Under the pieces are notes generated by a model. That model saw only the letters and a program-made list of their open reading frames with translations, did not search any database and was not told where the DNA came from. This document shows, piece after piece, positions 51,700-60,076 of a stretch of 64,000 nucleotides of DNA. Where the stretch lies: NCBI GenBank assembly GCA_964617825.1, contig CAZTWL010000023.1:3991-67990 (forward strand). The letters are read 5' to 3'. The position numbers were made by a program, and so were the translations under genes. The DNA comes from VSJD01 sp964617825 (GTDB lineage: Bacteria; Verrucomicrobiota; Kiritimatiellia; JAAZAB01). The number at the start of each line of letters is the position of its first letter. Within the stretch, counting starts at the first letter, position 1.

Positions 51700-54600
51700 A
51701 TGAGCAGACTTAAGATACGGTTCTTATGGGTGGTCGCAGCAACGGCCATGATGTGCGTGTCGGCCAGCGGAGGCGATGTGGTGTGCGATGGCACCCCGTG
51801 CGGCTCCATCGTTTTGTCCGCCACAGCCTCGCCAAGTGCGCAATTCGCCGCCGAGGAATTGGCCGCTTATATTAAAAAGATGTCCGGCGCGACGTTGCCG
51901 GTGACGAATGCAAGTACGTCCGCCGGCATTGTTATCGGCGCGCTGGACGATCTGACGAATGTCCCGCAAACGGTTAGGGATCGGCTGGCCGCCGCCAAGA
52001 GCGACGAGTCCTTTTACATCAAGAGCGACGGCGCCAACCTGTTTGTCGTCGGCAAGAAACCGATTGGCGCGTTGTACGGGACTTACACCCTCCTGGAAAC
52101 TTACCTGGGAGTCCGCTGGTTTTATCCGGGCGCATTGGGGGAGCATTGCCCCTCGCTGTCAACCATCACCCTGCCGGCCATTGATGATTTTCAAGAGCCC
52201 GCCATGGCCTCCAGGGTTCCGCAATTTGACAGCGCTTCCTATAATTTCTACGACTCCGTGATCTGGTGCGCGCGGCACAAAATGCAAAACTGGGAAGTGC
52301 CGACTTTGCGCTGGTTCAATCCCACCAATACCTGCACGGATGCCAAATCCGCGTATCTCAACCAGGCGATCAACGCATTGCCCAGAACGGGCGGGCATTC
52401 GCTGTTCAAAAAGGCGTGTCCAACGAATCTATTCGCGAGCAATCCTGAATATTTTCCGCTGATCGGCGGTGTGCGCACGAATGGGGCGCTCCTGCAGCGC
52501 TGTCTGGCCAACACGAATGTGTTTAACCTGGTGGCCGATTATGGCCTGAACTGGTGCAACGCGAACTCAAACAACGTTCTCTCAATTATGTCAGACGATA
52601 GCCGTGGCACCTGGTGCCAATGCGAGGAATGTATGACGATGGGAACGGTGAACGGCGTTTTCAAGGTTGCCAACCTGTATCACCGGTTCTTTTCCCGGGT
52701 GGTTGACCATATCCTGGCGCGCAATCCCGACGCGCGGATCGATGTTGCATTTTATATCGATTATGCCGTGGCTCCCGATGATCCGACCATTCGGTACCAG
52801 GGCAAGAACGTGCGGGGTTTTTACTGCACTTGCTGGCCGCATGCCCGTTGCTATGCGCACGGTTTAACGGATTCGACCTGCATGCGCAACAAGACATGCC
52901 TTGAGGACTTGCTGGCAGTATTGAAAATGTGTCCGCGCCTTTACACCTATGAATACGTTGAAAGCTCCGACATTGCCTATGCGCCGCTCTATAAAACCAT
53001 ACCCCGCGACATCAAGGACCTGGCGGCGCTGGGGGTTGAAGGGTTCATGGATCCCGTCACGCCCTTGAATGGCACGATCATCATAGATACAAGTCCCGAG
53101 ACTCAATACAACTGGCAAACCCACTGGCCTGCCCTTTATCTCAGCGCCAAGCTGCATTGGAATAAGGAATTGGACACGGAAACAGCTATGGACGAAGCCT
53201 ACGGGCTCTATTACGGCGCCGCGGAGGCGCCCATGAAATCCTATCATGCGTTGCGCATGCAGTTGTGGGAAAGCGCCCCGGGCCACGCGTACTATGGAGG
53301 CCCGCAACGTACGGCTTATGCGCTGACCGTGCCAGGCGCGGAAAAGGAACTGAGGGGATACATTGCAGAGGCAAAAACGCTGGCCGCGGGTAACGCGCTG
53401 GTCCTGGAGCGCATCGGCGTGGACGAACAGTTCCTGGACATGTTCTGGAAAGCGGGTGCCGATGAAATGGAAAACCAGTTTTCCGCCGAAAAACAGATTA
53501 TCCCGGAGCGTGTCCGGGAGCCCCTCGTAATCGATGGGGACCTGGCGGAGCCGACCTGGCTGTCTGCCAGACCGAAGGCGGGATTCTTCATCATGGGATC
53601 GAACCTGCCTTCCGCGCAAACCAACAATTTCCGCATGGCCTACGACGAAACCAACCTGTATGTCGGGTTTGTGGCCTTGAACGACAAGGCCGCGAGTTCC
53701 GAAGTCGCCAATATGACCCGGCGCGACGGACAGGAGCTCTGGGGCGATGACCACATCGAGTTGCAGCTTGCGCCGCCCGAAGGCGGGGACGCCTTCTACC
53801 ATATCGGGGTCAACACCCTGGGCGTGCTCTACGATGCGAAGATTAGCGGACTGAGTACGGACCTTGCCTATAACTCGCAGGCCGAAGTTGCCGTGGCTAA
53901 ACTCGATGACCGTTTTATTTATGAAATCCGGCTGCCTTTGGCGCCGATGAACGGGAGCGTGTCGCCGGGCAAGGTATGGGGGATAAACGCTTTGCGCGCT
54001 GTCCACAACCTGCAGCCGCCGAAGGCCTCGGAAACCAATTCGCTGGATGGCAATTATCCTGGCCGCGTGACGGAATTCAGGCAAGCCGTATTCGGCGATA
54101 ATATAATCAAAAACGGCAACTTCTCCGAACTGGTGGCAAAAACCAGTGACAATACGGGGGTGATAGGCGATTTGTGGTTCAGATCCTGGGGCGTGAGCTC
54201 GTCGGAGAGCGAGGCGCTCGATGACGGGCCCCGGCCCGCCCGGTTGCGTCTTAAAATAGGCACGATTTATTCGTATCTCCAGCTTCCCAAGTTGGATATT
54301 CCCGGGGGATTGGTCTGCGAACTGCACGCTTCAGGAACGGGCCGCGTGAAATTGTGGACCAAAACCTGCCTGCGGCCGCCAACCAACGATGCGGCCTTCA
54401 AGTCTTCAATGACAAAAACAGGGGGGACTTTTAACGTGTCCGCGACGCCCTCGGTATTCAGATTCACTATACCAATTGCCCCGTATGAAATCGGCTATAT
54501 TTACCTCAGCCTGGATTCCGGCGAGGTTGTCGTCAGCCATCTCAGCGGAGTCCTGGTGGAACATGCCATTACATTCCCGGCCATACCGGATCAGGTGGTC

Positions 54601-57402
54601 ACCAATAAGCTGGGCTTGTATGCAACGGCATCTTCCGGGCTCGCGGTTTCATTTACGCTCGGCGGCGGACCGGCGATCCTCATGGGCGGAACCAATTTGT
54701 CCTTTACCGGATCCGGCACGGTCAGCATTGTGGCCAGCCAGGCCGGCGATACGAATTGGGCTGCCGCGCCGAACGTTACCAATAGGTTTAATGTATTGCC
54801 TGTGGTGTCCATAGGGTTAAGCAAGCCGGCCTTGTCCTATGCGATGACCTATGGCTGTTTGGCCTCTTCCAACCAGACACTGGTGCTGACCAATCCCGGA
54901 CAAGGGGAAGTTGCTTATAGCAACAAGGTGAGCTACGGATCGGGCGCCGGCTGGTTCACGATTGCGCCGGCGACCGGTCAATTGGCGTCCGGAGCTAGCC
55001 AAGTCATGACGGGCACGGTCAGCAGCGCCGGACTGGATGTCGGCGTGTATGTGGCCACAAATGCGATCTTTGCGGTGGGTACGACCAACAGCCCTCAATA
55101 TCTGGTGGCGACGCTGGCAGTCAACAAGGCCAACCAGGAGATTAAGAACTTCACGCCGGCAAATGGATCGGCCTTTATCGTGACCAGCGTCGTTGGGTTG
55201 GCGGCGCAGTCCAGTTCCGGGCTGCCGGTGACAGACTTTACGGTGATTTCCGGTCCGGGAGTTATTCGCGGAGGAACCCTGACGTTTACGAATTCAGGGG
55301 TGGTGAAGGTGAAGGCCGCACAGGCCGGGGACGCGAACTGGAATGCCTCGGTGCCGGTGACCAACACGTTTAACGTGGGTATGGTGACAGCCGTAGTGAC
55401 GTTGACGAATTTGAACCAGACTTACGATGGAACGCCACGAGTGGTGGGCGCAACGACGTTGCCCGGCGGATTGTCGATATCCATCACGTATAATGAAAGC
55501 AGCCTTGCGCCGACGGCAGCCGGAAAGTATGCGGTAATGGGAGTGGTCAATTCAGGCATATATCAGGGATCGGCGCAAGGAACGCTGAGCGTGAAGAAAG
55601 CCGATCAGGTCATCACGTTTCCGGCGATTCCCGACCAAGTTGCCACTGGCGTGGTCGGCCTTTGCGCGATGGCCTCGTCCGGACTCCCGGTTGCTTTTGC
55701 GCCCGGCAACGCTTTGGCCCAGATAACCGGGCTAACCGATCTGACTTTCACGGGGGCGGGATTGGTCTCCATCCTGGCTTTGCAGGCGGGGAACGCCAAC
55801 TGGAATCCGGCGCCGAATGCGACCAACCGGTTCAATGTCACCAAGGCTCCGGCCAGTGTCACGCTCAATAATTTGAGCCAGACGTATAATGGCGCCGCCC
55901 GAATTGTAACCGGCGCCACCGTCCCGACCGGCTTGACCGTACGCATCACATATGACGGGAGCGCCATAGCGCCGGTCGATGCGGGCAATTATGCGGTTAT
56001 CGGGACGATCGACGCGGCTAAATATACGGGGACCGTCGGCGGCAGGCTCGCGGTTGCCAAAGCGAATCAAGCGATTGCATTCCCGGCGATTCCGGATCAG
56101 GCGGTTTCGAGCGTTGTGACGTTATCGGCAGCCGCAGGGTCAGGCTTGCCGGTGACGTTTGCGATCGGCTCCGGTCCGGGTGTGATCAGGGATGGAACGC
56201 AACTGGGCTTTACCGGCGAGGGATCGGTAAAGATCCTGGCCGATCAGTCTGGTAATGCCAACTGGAATGCGGCGGCGAGTGTGACCGCAACAGTAGCGGC
56301 GATCCTCAGCGGAAGGTTGATTGCCTGGGGCAACAATGCAAACGGGCAGTGCAATGTTCCGGCGGAAGCCCAAGGCGGGGTGATCCGGATTGCCGGCGGC
56401 GGATCTCATGGTCTGGCCCTGAAGGAGGGGAAAGTTATCGCCTGGGGCAATAATGCGAACGGCCAATGCGATTTTCCGGCGGAAGCCCACGGCGGTGTGG
56501 TTGAAATTAGCTGCGGCGGCTTCCACAGCCTGGCGCTGAAGGACGGGAGAGTAATTGCCTGGGGCAACAATGCGAACGGCCAGTGTAATGTTCCGGCGGA
56601 AGCCCAAAGCGGGGTAATTCAGATTGCCGCTGGTGAATACCACAGTCTGGCGCTGAAGGACGGGAGAGTAATTGCCTGGGGCGACAATGAAATCGGCCAG
56701 TGCAATGTTCCGGCGGAAGCCCAAAGCGGAGTAACCCAGATTGCCGGCGGAGAATATCACAGCCTGGCCTTGAAAGACGGCAAGGTTATTGCCTGGGGAT
56801 ACGGCGCAAACGGTCAATGCAATGTTCCGGCGGAAGCCCAAGGCGGGGTAACCCTGATTTCCGGCGGAAAATACCACAGCCTGGCGCTGAAGGACGGGAG
56901 CGTAATTGCCTGGGGCAATAATGAACTCGGTCAATGTAATGTTCCGGCGGATGCGCAAAGCGGAGTGACCCAGATTGCCGGCGGCGGCTTCCACAGTCTG
57001 GCCCTGAAGTCCGGCGATATTGCTGCTGCGGTCATCGGACCGATGATCAAGGCGAACGGACAGCTCAATGATGTCGTCATAAACAGAGGGGATAATCTCT
57101 CCGTCACCGTGCAACTCGATCCGGGAGACTATGCAGGAACGGCAGTGGACTGGTGGGTATTGGTTTGTGCGAATGGGTCATGGTTTTACATGGATTGGGA
57201 TGCAGGCTGGACTCAGCAAGGCTCTTGGAGTCCGGTGCTCCAGTGTCCGCTATTTAATCTGCCGCCTACACCCGTATTAAACATATCGGGCCTGGGCGCT
57301 GGCCTGTATACTTTCTATTTTGCCGTCGATTATCCGATGGATGGAATTTTGAACGTCGATGGGGCAATTTTATATGATTCCGTAAATGTGATGATACCGT
57401 AA
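51700..57402 (+). CDS. Giant secreted DUF4838 glycosidase-like protein with CBM9, MBG-like and RCC1 repeats
   Basis: 1,900 residues. Signal peptide MSRLKIRFLWVVAATAMM to about ASGG. About 25-150: alpha-glucuronidase N-terminal domain (SAQFAAEELAAYIKKMSGAT, GALYGTYTLLETYLGVRWFY). About 200-520: DUF4838 (SDDSRGTWCQCEECM, FYCTCWPHARCY). About 600-790: CBM9-like sandwich (PLVIDGDLAEPTWL, DETNLYVGFVA, WGDDHIELQL). About 790-945: another beta sandwich. About 945-1540: four Ig-like units of the AIPDQV...SSGLPV...NFNV type plus two MBG-like units (NLNQTYDGTPRVV, NLSQTYNGAARIV) and one BACON-like unit. About 1540-1772: six RCC1-type repeats of 39 residues (IAWGNNANGQCNVPAEAQ). Final about 130 residues: a beta domain. 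Likely a surface glycan-binding or glycan-cleaving protein; catalytic residues not identified. Confidence 0.85.
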   Translation: MSRLKIRFLWVVAATAMMCVSASGGDVVCDGTPCGSIVLSATASPSAQFAAEELAAYIKKMSGATLPVTNASTSAGIVIGALDDLTNVPQTVRDRLAAAKSDESFYIKSDGANLFVVGKKPIGALYGTYTLLETYLGVRWFYPGALGEHCPSLSTITLPAIDDFQEPAMASRVPQFDSASYNFYDSVIWCARHKMQNWEVPTLRWFNPTNTCTDAKSAYLNQAINALPRTGGHSLFKKACPTNLFASNPEYFPLIGGVRTNGALLQRCLANTNVFNLVADYGLNWCNANSNNVLSIMSDDSRGTWCQCEECMTMGTVNGVFKVANLYHRFFSRVVDHILARNPDARIDVAFYIDYAVAPDDPTIRYQGKNVRGFYCTCWPHARCYAHGLTDSTCMRNKTCLEDLLAVLKMCPRLYTYEYVESSDIAYAPLYKTIPRDIKDLAALGVEGFMDPVTPLNGTIIIDTSPETQYNWQTHWPALYLSAKLHWNKELDTETAMDEAYGLYYGAAEAPMKSYHALRMQLWESAPGHAYYGGPQRTAYALTVPGAEKELRGYIAEAKTLAAGNALVLERIGVDEQFLDMFWKAGADEMENQFSAEKQIIPERVREPLVIDGDLAEPTWLSARPKAGFFIMGSNLPSAQTNNFRMAYDETNLYVGFVALNDKAASSEVANMTRRDGQELWGDDHIELQLAPPEGGDAFYHIGVNTLGVLYDAKISGLSTDLAYNSQAEVAVAKLDDRFIYEIRLPLAPMNGSVSPGKVWGINALRAVHNLQPPKASETNSLDGNYPGRVTEFRQAVFGDNIIKNGNFSELVAKTSDNTGVIGDLWFRSWGVSSSESEALDDGPRPARLRLKIGTIYSYLQLPKLDIPGGLVCELHASGTGRVKLWTKTCLRPPTNDAAFKSSMTKTGGTFNVSATPSVFRFTIPIAPYEIGYIYLSLDSGEVVVSHLSGVLVEHAITFPAIPDQVVTNKLGLYATASSGLAVSFTLGGGPAILMGGTNLSFTGSGTVSIVASQAGDTNWAAAPNVTNRFNVLPVVSIGLSKPALSYAMTYGCLASSNQTLVLTNPGQGEVAYSNKVSYGSGAGWFTIAPATGQLASGASQVMTGTVSSAGLDVGVYVATNAIFAVGTTNSPQYLVATLAVNKANQEIKNFTPANGSAFIVTSVVGLAAQSSSGLPVTDFTVISGPGVIRGGTLTFTNSGVVKVKAAQAGDANWNASVPVTNTFNVGMVTAVVTLTNLNQTYDGTPRVVGATTLPGGLSISITYNESSLAPTAAGKYAVMGVVNSGIYQGSAQGTLSVKKADQVITFPAIPDQVATGVVGLCAMASSGLPVAFAPGNALAQITGLTDLTFTGAGLVSILALQAGNANWNPAPNATNRFNVTKAPASVTLNNLSQTYNGAARIVTGATVPTGLTVRITYDGSAIAPVDAGNYAVIGTIDAAKYTGTVGGRLAVAKANQAIAFPAIPDQAVSSVVTLSAAAGSGLPVTFAIGSGPGVIRDGTQLGFTGEGSVKILADQSGNANWNAAASVTATVAAILSGRLIAWGNNANGQCNVPAEAQGGVIRIAGGGSHGLALKEGKVIAWGNNANGQCDFPAEAHGGVVEISCGGFHSLALKDGRVIAWGNNANGQCNVPAEAQSGVIQIAAGEYHSLALKDGRVIAWGDNEIGQCNVPAEAQSGVTQIAGGEYHSLALKDGKVIAWGYGANGQCNVPAEAQGGVTLISGGKYHSLALKDGSVIAWGNNELGQCNVPADAQSGVTQIAGGGFHSLALKSGDIAAAVIGPMIKANGQLNDVVINRGDNLSVTVQLDPGDYAGTAVDWWVLVCANGSWFYMDWDAGWTQQGSWSPVLQCPLFNLPPTPVLNISGLGAGLYTFYFAVDYPMDGILNVDGAILYDSVNVMIP
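56323..57024 (+). repeat. 117-base tandem repeat encoding six RCC1-like units
   Basis: Units begin at 56323, 56440, 56557, 56674, 56791 and 56908, exactly 117 bases apart, each starting GCCTGGGG(C/A). They code for 39 residues with conserved IAWG, GQCNVPAEA and HSLALKDG. The near-identity of units 2-6 suggests recent amplification or gene conversion. Confidence 0.9.
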
Positions 57403-57511
57403 GCGATGAGTTGCCTGGCCCCTGGAGAGGTTCAAGGGATTCGGTGACGGAAAAACGATTACAAATTGAGGTCAGACATAAGGATTGGGCACGCGTCTTA
57501 ATAAATAATGG

Positions 57512-57533
57512 AGCGGGTTAAGGGAATCGAACC
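57512..57533 (-). repeat. 22-bp copy of the tRNA-Gly 3' end
   Basis: AGCGGGTTAAGGGAATCGAACC on the + strand matches 59641-59662 within tRNA-Gly at 21 of 22 bases, same orientation. It covers the T arm and 3' acceptor strand on the side away from the anticodon. The two copies bound about 2.1 kb, the arrangement left by integration into a tRNA 3' end. No integrase is between them. A chance or duplicated tRNA fragment is the alternative. Confidence 0.55.
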
Positions 57534-57589
57534 GGATTTCGGTGAGCTCAGTCGAACCGCGCCGCCTGGCAGCCTTCAGTCTATCAATC

Positions 57590-57808
57590 TATGGGACACT
57601 GGCGAATCAACCGAAAGGAAGTGCGGGAAAATATGCGTTGGATTGGTTGGCACGAAGGAATACCTGTGTAAAGAATGGATGGATCAAGGCGCGTTTGAGA
57701 ATGGGGGCGGCGACAAATTTCGCGAGCAGGTTGTGTCATATTGATACGGCCGGCGAGGGTGATTGGGGGTATGTTGCGCGAAACCGATTAAAAATCATTA
57801 GAATATAG
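57590..57808 (+). pseudogene. RAYT/Transposase_17 C-terminal remnant
   Basis: Reading the frame that ends at 57808 gives LARRNTCVKNGWIKARLRMG, AATNFASRLCHIDTAGEGDW and GYVARNRLKIIRI, matching the C-terminus of REP-associated tyrosine transposases. No N-terminal part with the HUH and catalytic Tyr lies upstream, so it is a 5'-truncated relic. It is about 90% identical by eye to the matching piece at 59275-59375. Copy sits 57 bases after the tRNA-Gly 3' fragment. A gap-like shift of frame makes the ancestral start unrecoverable. Confidence 0.6.
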
Positions 57809-57836
57809 GACTGCCCCTTGGATCTTTATGGTCTGG

Positions 57837-58832
57837 TTAAAATCCGAAGCCGACGCCGAAAAGGATAATGTCGGCGTCGCGGTTGTAATCATGCGCGGTG
57901 GCCACCCGGTGCCAGGTGGCGCGCAACAAGACGCCGGAATCAAAGTGGTAGGCCGTGGTGTAAGAAAATATGGCGGCCAACGCAAAATTATCCGAGTGTT
58001 GGAGTTGATCTTTCCGGCAAGTGTCATAAGCAAGATACGGGCCCAGTCCGCAGCCTATTGAAATATGACCTTCCGAGAAATAACTTCCCCACCATAACTG
58101 GGGCGCCAGGCCGTTCCGGTTGATCATCGCCGTTTTTCCCTCGTGGATGGCGGACAGCGTTACGCTCAGCCAGGGCAGGAGGTAGCGCCGGTATTCAACG
58201 CTGAAAGAGCCGGAACTCGGCGAGCCGAAATTGTTCACAATGTTCTTGCCGCCCAAAACCGCGGCTTCATTGAGCCAGATGCCCGCGGGCACCGGATCTC
58301 CACTCCAGGCCGATTCAAAGTCGTGCCCCACTCCCAGCAGAAGTCCGCCGGTGTTGATGCGGTCGTCATTAAGAATTCCATTGGCGCGCGCTTCCACCCA
58401 CCAGGCGTCCCTCAGCCGCCAGCGGGCCAGCATGCTCACGGCCAGGCCGAGACCGTGGTTGTTTTCGTAGCCTTCTTCGTATTTCACGGAAGGGACTGTG
58501 TCGCAATAGAAATGTGGTCCCAGGCCGGCAGCCAGTGTAAGCCGGCGCTGGCAGGCCGATGAACGCAGCCACAACTGCAAGGTGCTGCCGTCCCGGTGAT
58601 GGTTGTCGTCATGCCCTTCGTTGAGCTTTGTAATGCTCCATGCCCAGTGTTCGCTGATGCCTTCCATGTAGTAAAATGACCAGGTATAGGTTGAAGACCG
58701 AGTCTCAAACCCAATTAACTGGCCGGCCTGGACGCCGATGTAATGGTCGTTGTAATTCGTGCCTGCCAGAACCGGGACGTCCACCATCATTGCCGCCGCC
58801 AGCACAACGAATGGCCTTGCCCTTGAATGCAT
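57837..58832 (-). CDS. Outer-membrane beta-barrel-like protein
   Basis: 331 residues. Signal peptide MHSRARPFVVLAAAMMVDVPVLAG. The remainder alternates hydrophobic and polar residues in about 12-14 strands (YYMEGISEHWAWSITKLNEG, LTLAAGLGPHFYCDTVPSV, AVSMLARWRLRDAWWVEARA, SVTLSAIHEGKTAMI) and ends in GVGFGF with terminal Phe, the usual BAM signal of Gram-negative barrels. Resembles small acyloxyacyl hydrolase/PagL-like or unknown barrel proteins by strand rhythm only; no catalytic Ser-His was recognised. Lies inside the tRNA-Gly-bounded region. The about 180 AT-rich bases upstream (58833-59016) probably hold its promoter. Confidence 0.65.
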   Translation of the reverse strand: MHSRARPFVVLAAAMMVDVPVLAGTNYNDHYIGVQAGQLIGFETRSSTYTWSFYYMEGISEHWAWSITKLNEGHDDNHHRDGSTLQLWLRSSACQRRLTLAAGLGPHFYCDTVPSVKYEEGYENNHGLGLAVSMLARWRLRDAWWVEARANGILNDDRINTGGLLLGVGHDFESAWSGDPVPAGIWLNEAAVLGGKNIVNNFGSPSSGSFSVEYRRYLLPWLSVTLSAIHEGKTAMINRNGLAPQLWWGSYFSEGHISIGCGLGPYLAYDTCRKDQLQHSDNFALAAIFSYTTAYHFDSGVLLRATWHRVATAHDYNRDADIILFGVGFGF

Positions 58833-59016
58833 CTGTATCTCAATGAAATGGATTCAAGATTCTGCGCGGTGCAGGAGAAACTTTTTTTATTTTATTGATT
58901 CAGGTAAAATAATCAATCTCTTTTCATAAGCTCCTCCAGCGATAGAGCATAAGGGATCAATCCTATATTATGCTAATTGTCATTGATAAACTTTCCCTAT
59001 TTAACATGTGATGCAC

Positions 59017-59415
59017 ATGCCAAGGAAACCAAGAATTGAATATGCCGGTGCTTGATATCACGTCATGTGTCGCGGCGATCGCCGTGAGACAGTATTTCAG
59101 GATGATCGAGATAATGAGGTATTTCTGGAAACGTTAGGCGCGACGTGCGGACGCTGCGGGTGGTTGGTGCATACGCATGTGTTGATGAGGAATCATTACC
59201 ATATTCTTCTCGAGACCCCTGAGGCTAATCTGGTTGCCGGTATGCAATGGATGCAGGGGACCTACACGATGCGATATTTGAGAATGTGGGCGGCGACAAT
59301 TTCGCGAGCAGGTTGCGTCATATTGATACGGCCGGCGAGGGCGATTGGGGGTATGTTGTGCGCAACCGATTACCTTTGCCCTGCTTCATTTTTGCAGGCA
59401 TGCCGGAAAGGCCGG
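59017..59415 (+). pseudogene. RAYT/Transposase_17 gene broken by stop, deletion and frameshift
   Basis: The ATG at 59017 opens MPRKPRIEYAGA, then TGA at 59053-59055, and the frame continues YHVMCRGDRRETVFQDDRDN, GWLVHTHVLMRNHYHILLET with the HUH-type HYH pair, then PEANLVAGMQWMQGTYTMRYL. Here the sequence jumps to the C-terminal segment seen at 57690, one base out of frame (base missing near 59300), so about 120 central residues with the catalytic Tyr are absent. Not a working transposase. It records past RAYT activity in the genome. Confidence 0.75.
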
Positions 59416-59640
59416 TAATGTAGAATCGACCGGATGCACTAGATGACCGGTTCGGATAGCGAACACTTTTGAGAATATAAACGGATTTCATGATATGAAT
59501 GTCCGCCTCCATCTCGCCGCCGCGTAGCGTTTTGGCGGAGCAGGGAGCCCGATTTATCCCGCCGAAGCTCATAGAGTAAAGATGGATTGGCGAAGCTAGC
59601 CTGCCCTCCGTAGTTACGCCGCAGGCGAACGATGGAAGAA

Positions 59641-59711
59641 AGCGGGTGAAGGGAATCGAACCCTCACAACCAGCTTGGAAGGCTGGGGCTCTACCATTGA
59701 GCTACACCCGC
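59641..59711 (-). tRNA. tRNA-Gly(TCC)
   Basis: 71-base cloverleaf on the minus strand: acceptor GCGGGTG/CACCCGC, D-loop AATGGTA, anticodon loop CTTCCAA with anticodon TCC, T-loop GGTTCGATTCC, discriminator T. CCA is not encoded (next bases TTC). The 3' end is duplicated at 57512. Confidence 0.95.
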
Positions 59712-60076
59712 AAATGCCGGACTTCAATTTGCCAAGCAGGTCTGCGGAAGAAACAGGGGGTATCATTGACGATAAAAGGCTTGGGCGTCAAGTACGTTTC
59801 TTGCCGTCGAGCCAGGCTGCCGCATGCCCGTTTGGGTCCCTTGCCAGACTCGCTGCAACCCAATCCGTGCCGCATTTGTCATCCGGTTTTGCCCAGCTAT
59901 GCCGGAAAAACTGCTGACGCCGGCAAAACGCTGGGGTTTCCTTTCTACGTGCCGCGCAATACAGGCTCGATCTCGCCGGCAGCCGAAGATTGCTTTTTCC
60001 CGGAACAGGATCTAAATTTAGCGGGAATTGGCCCTGCGGCTATGTTTGCGTTGGCATACTTGGGTAAATCTGACAT
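59712..60076. other. 365-base spacer without recognised gene
   Basis: Between tRNA-Gly and the threonine synthase-like gene. The + strand has only antisense-tRNA spurious frames. I see no hairpin with T-run or repeat. The threonine synthase-like ATG at 60077 has no strong ribosome site. Confidence 0.5.

Noticed and set aside
56323..57024. CRISPR array from the regular 117-base repeats
   Set aside because: Repeats lie in frame inside a protein and have no unique spacers or cas genes.
57512..57533. A second complete tRNA gene
   Set aside because: Only the 3' arm region matches; anticodon and D arms are missing.
59065..59418. Intact small transposase
   Set aside because: Upstream in-frame stop, missing middle with the catalytic Tyr and a frameshifted tail show it is broken.
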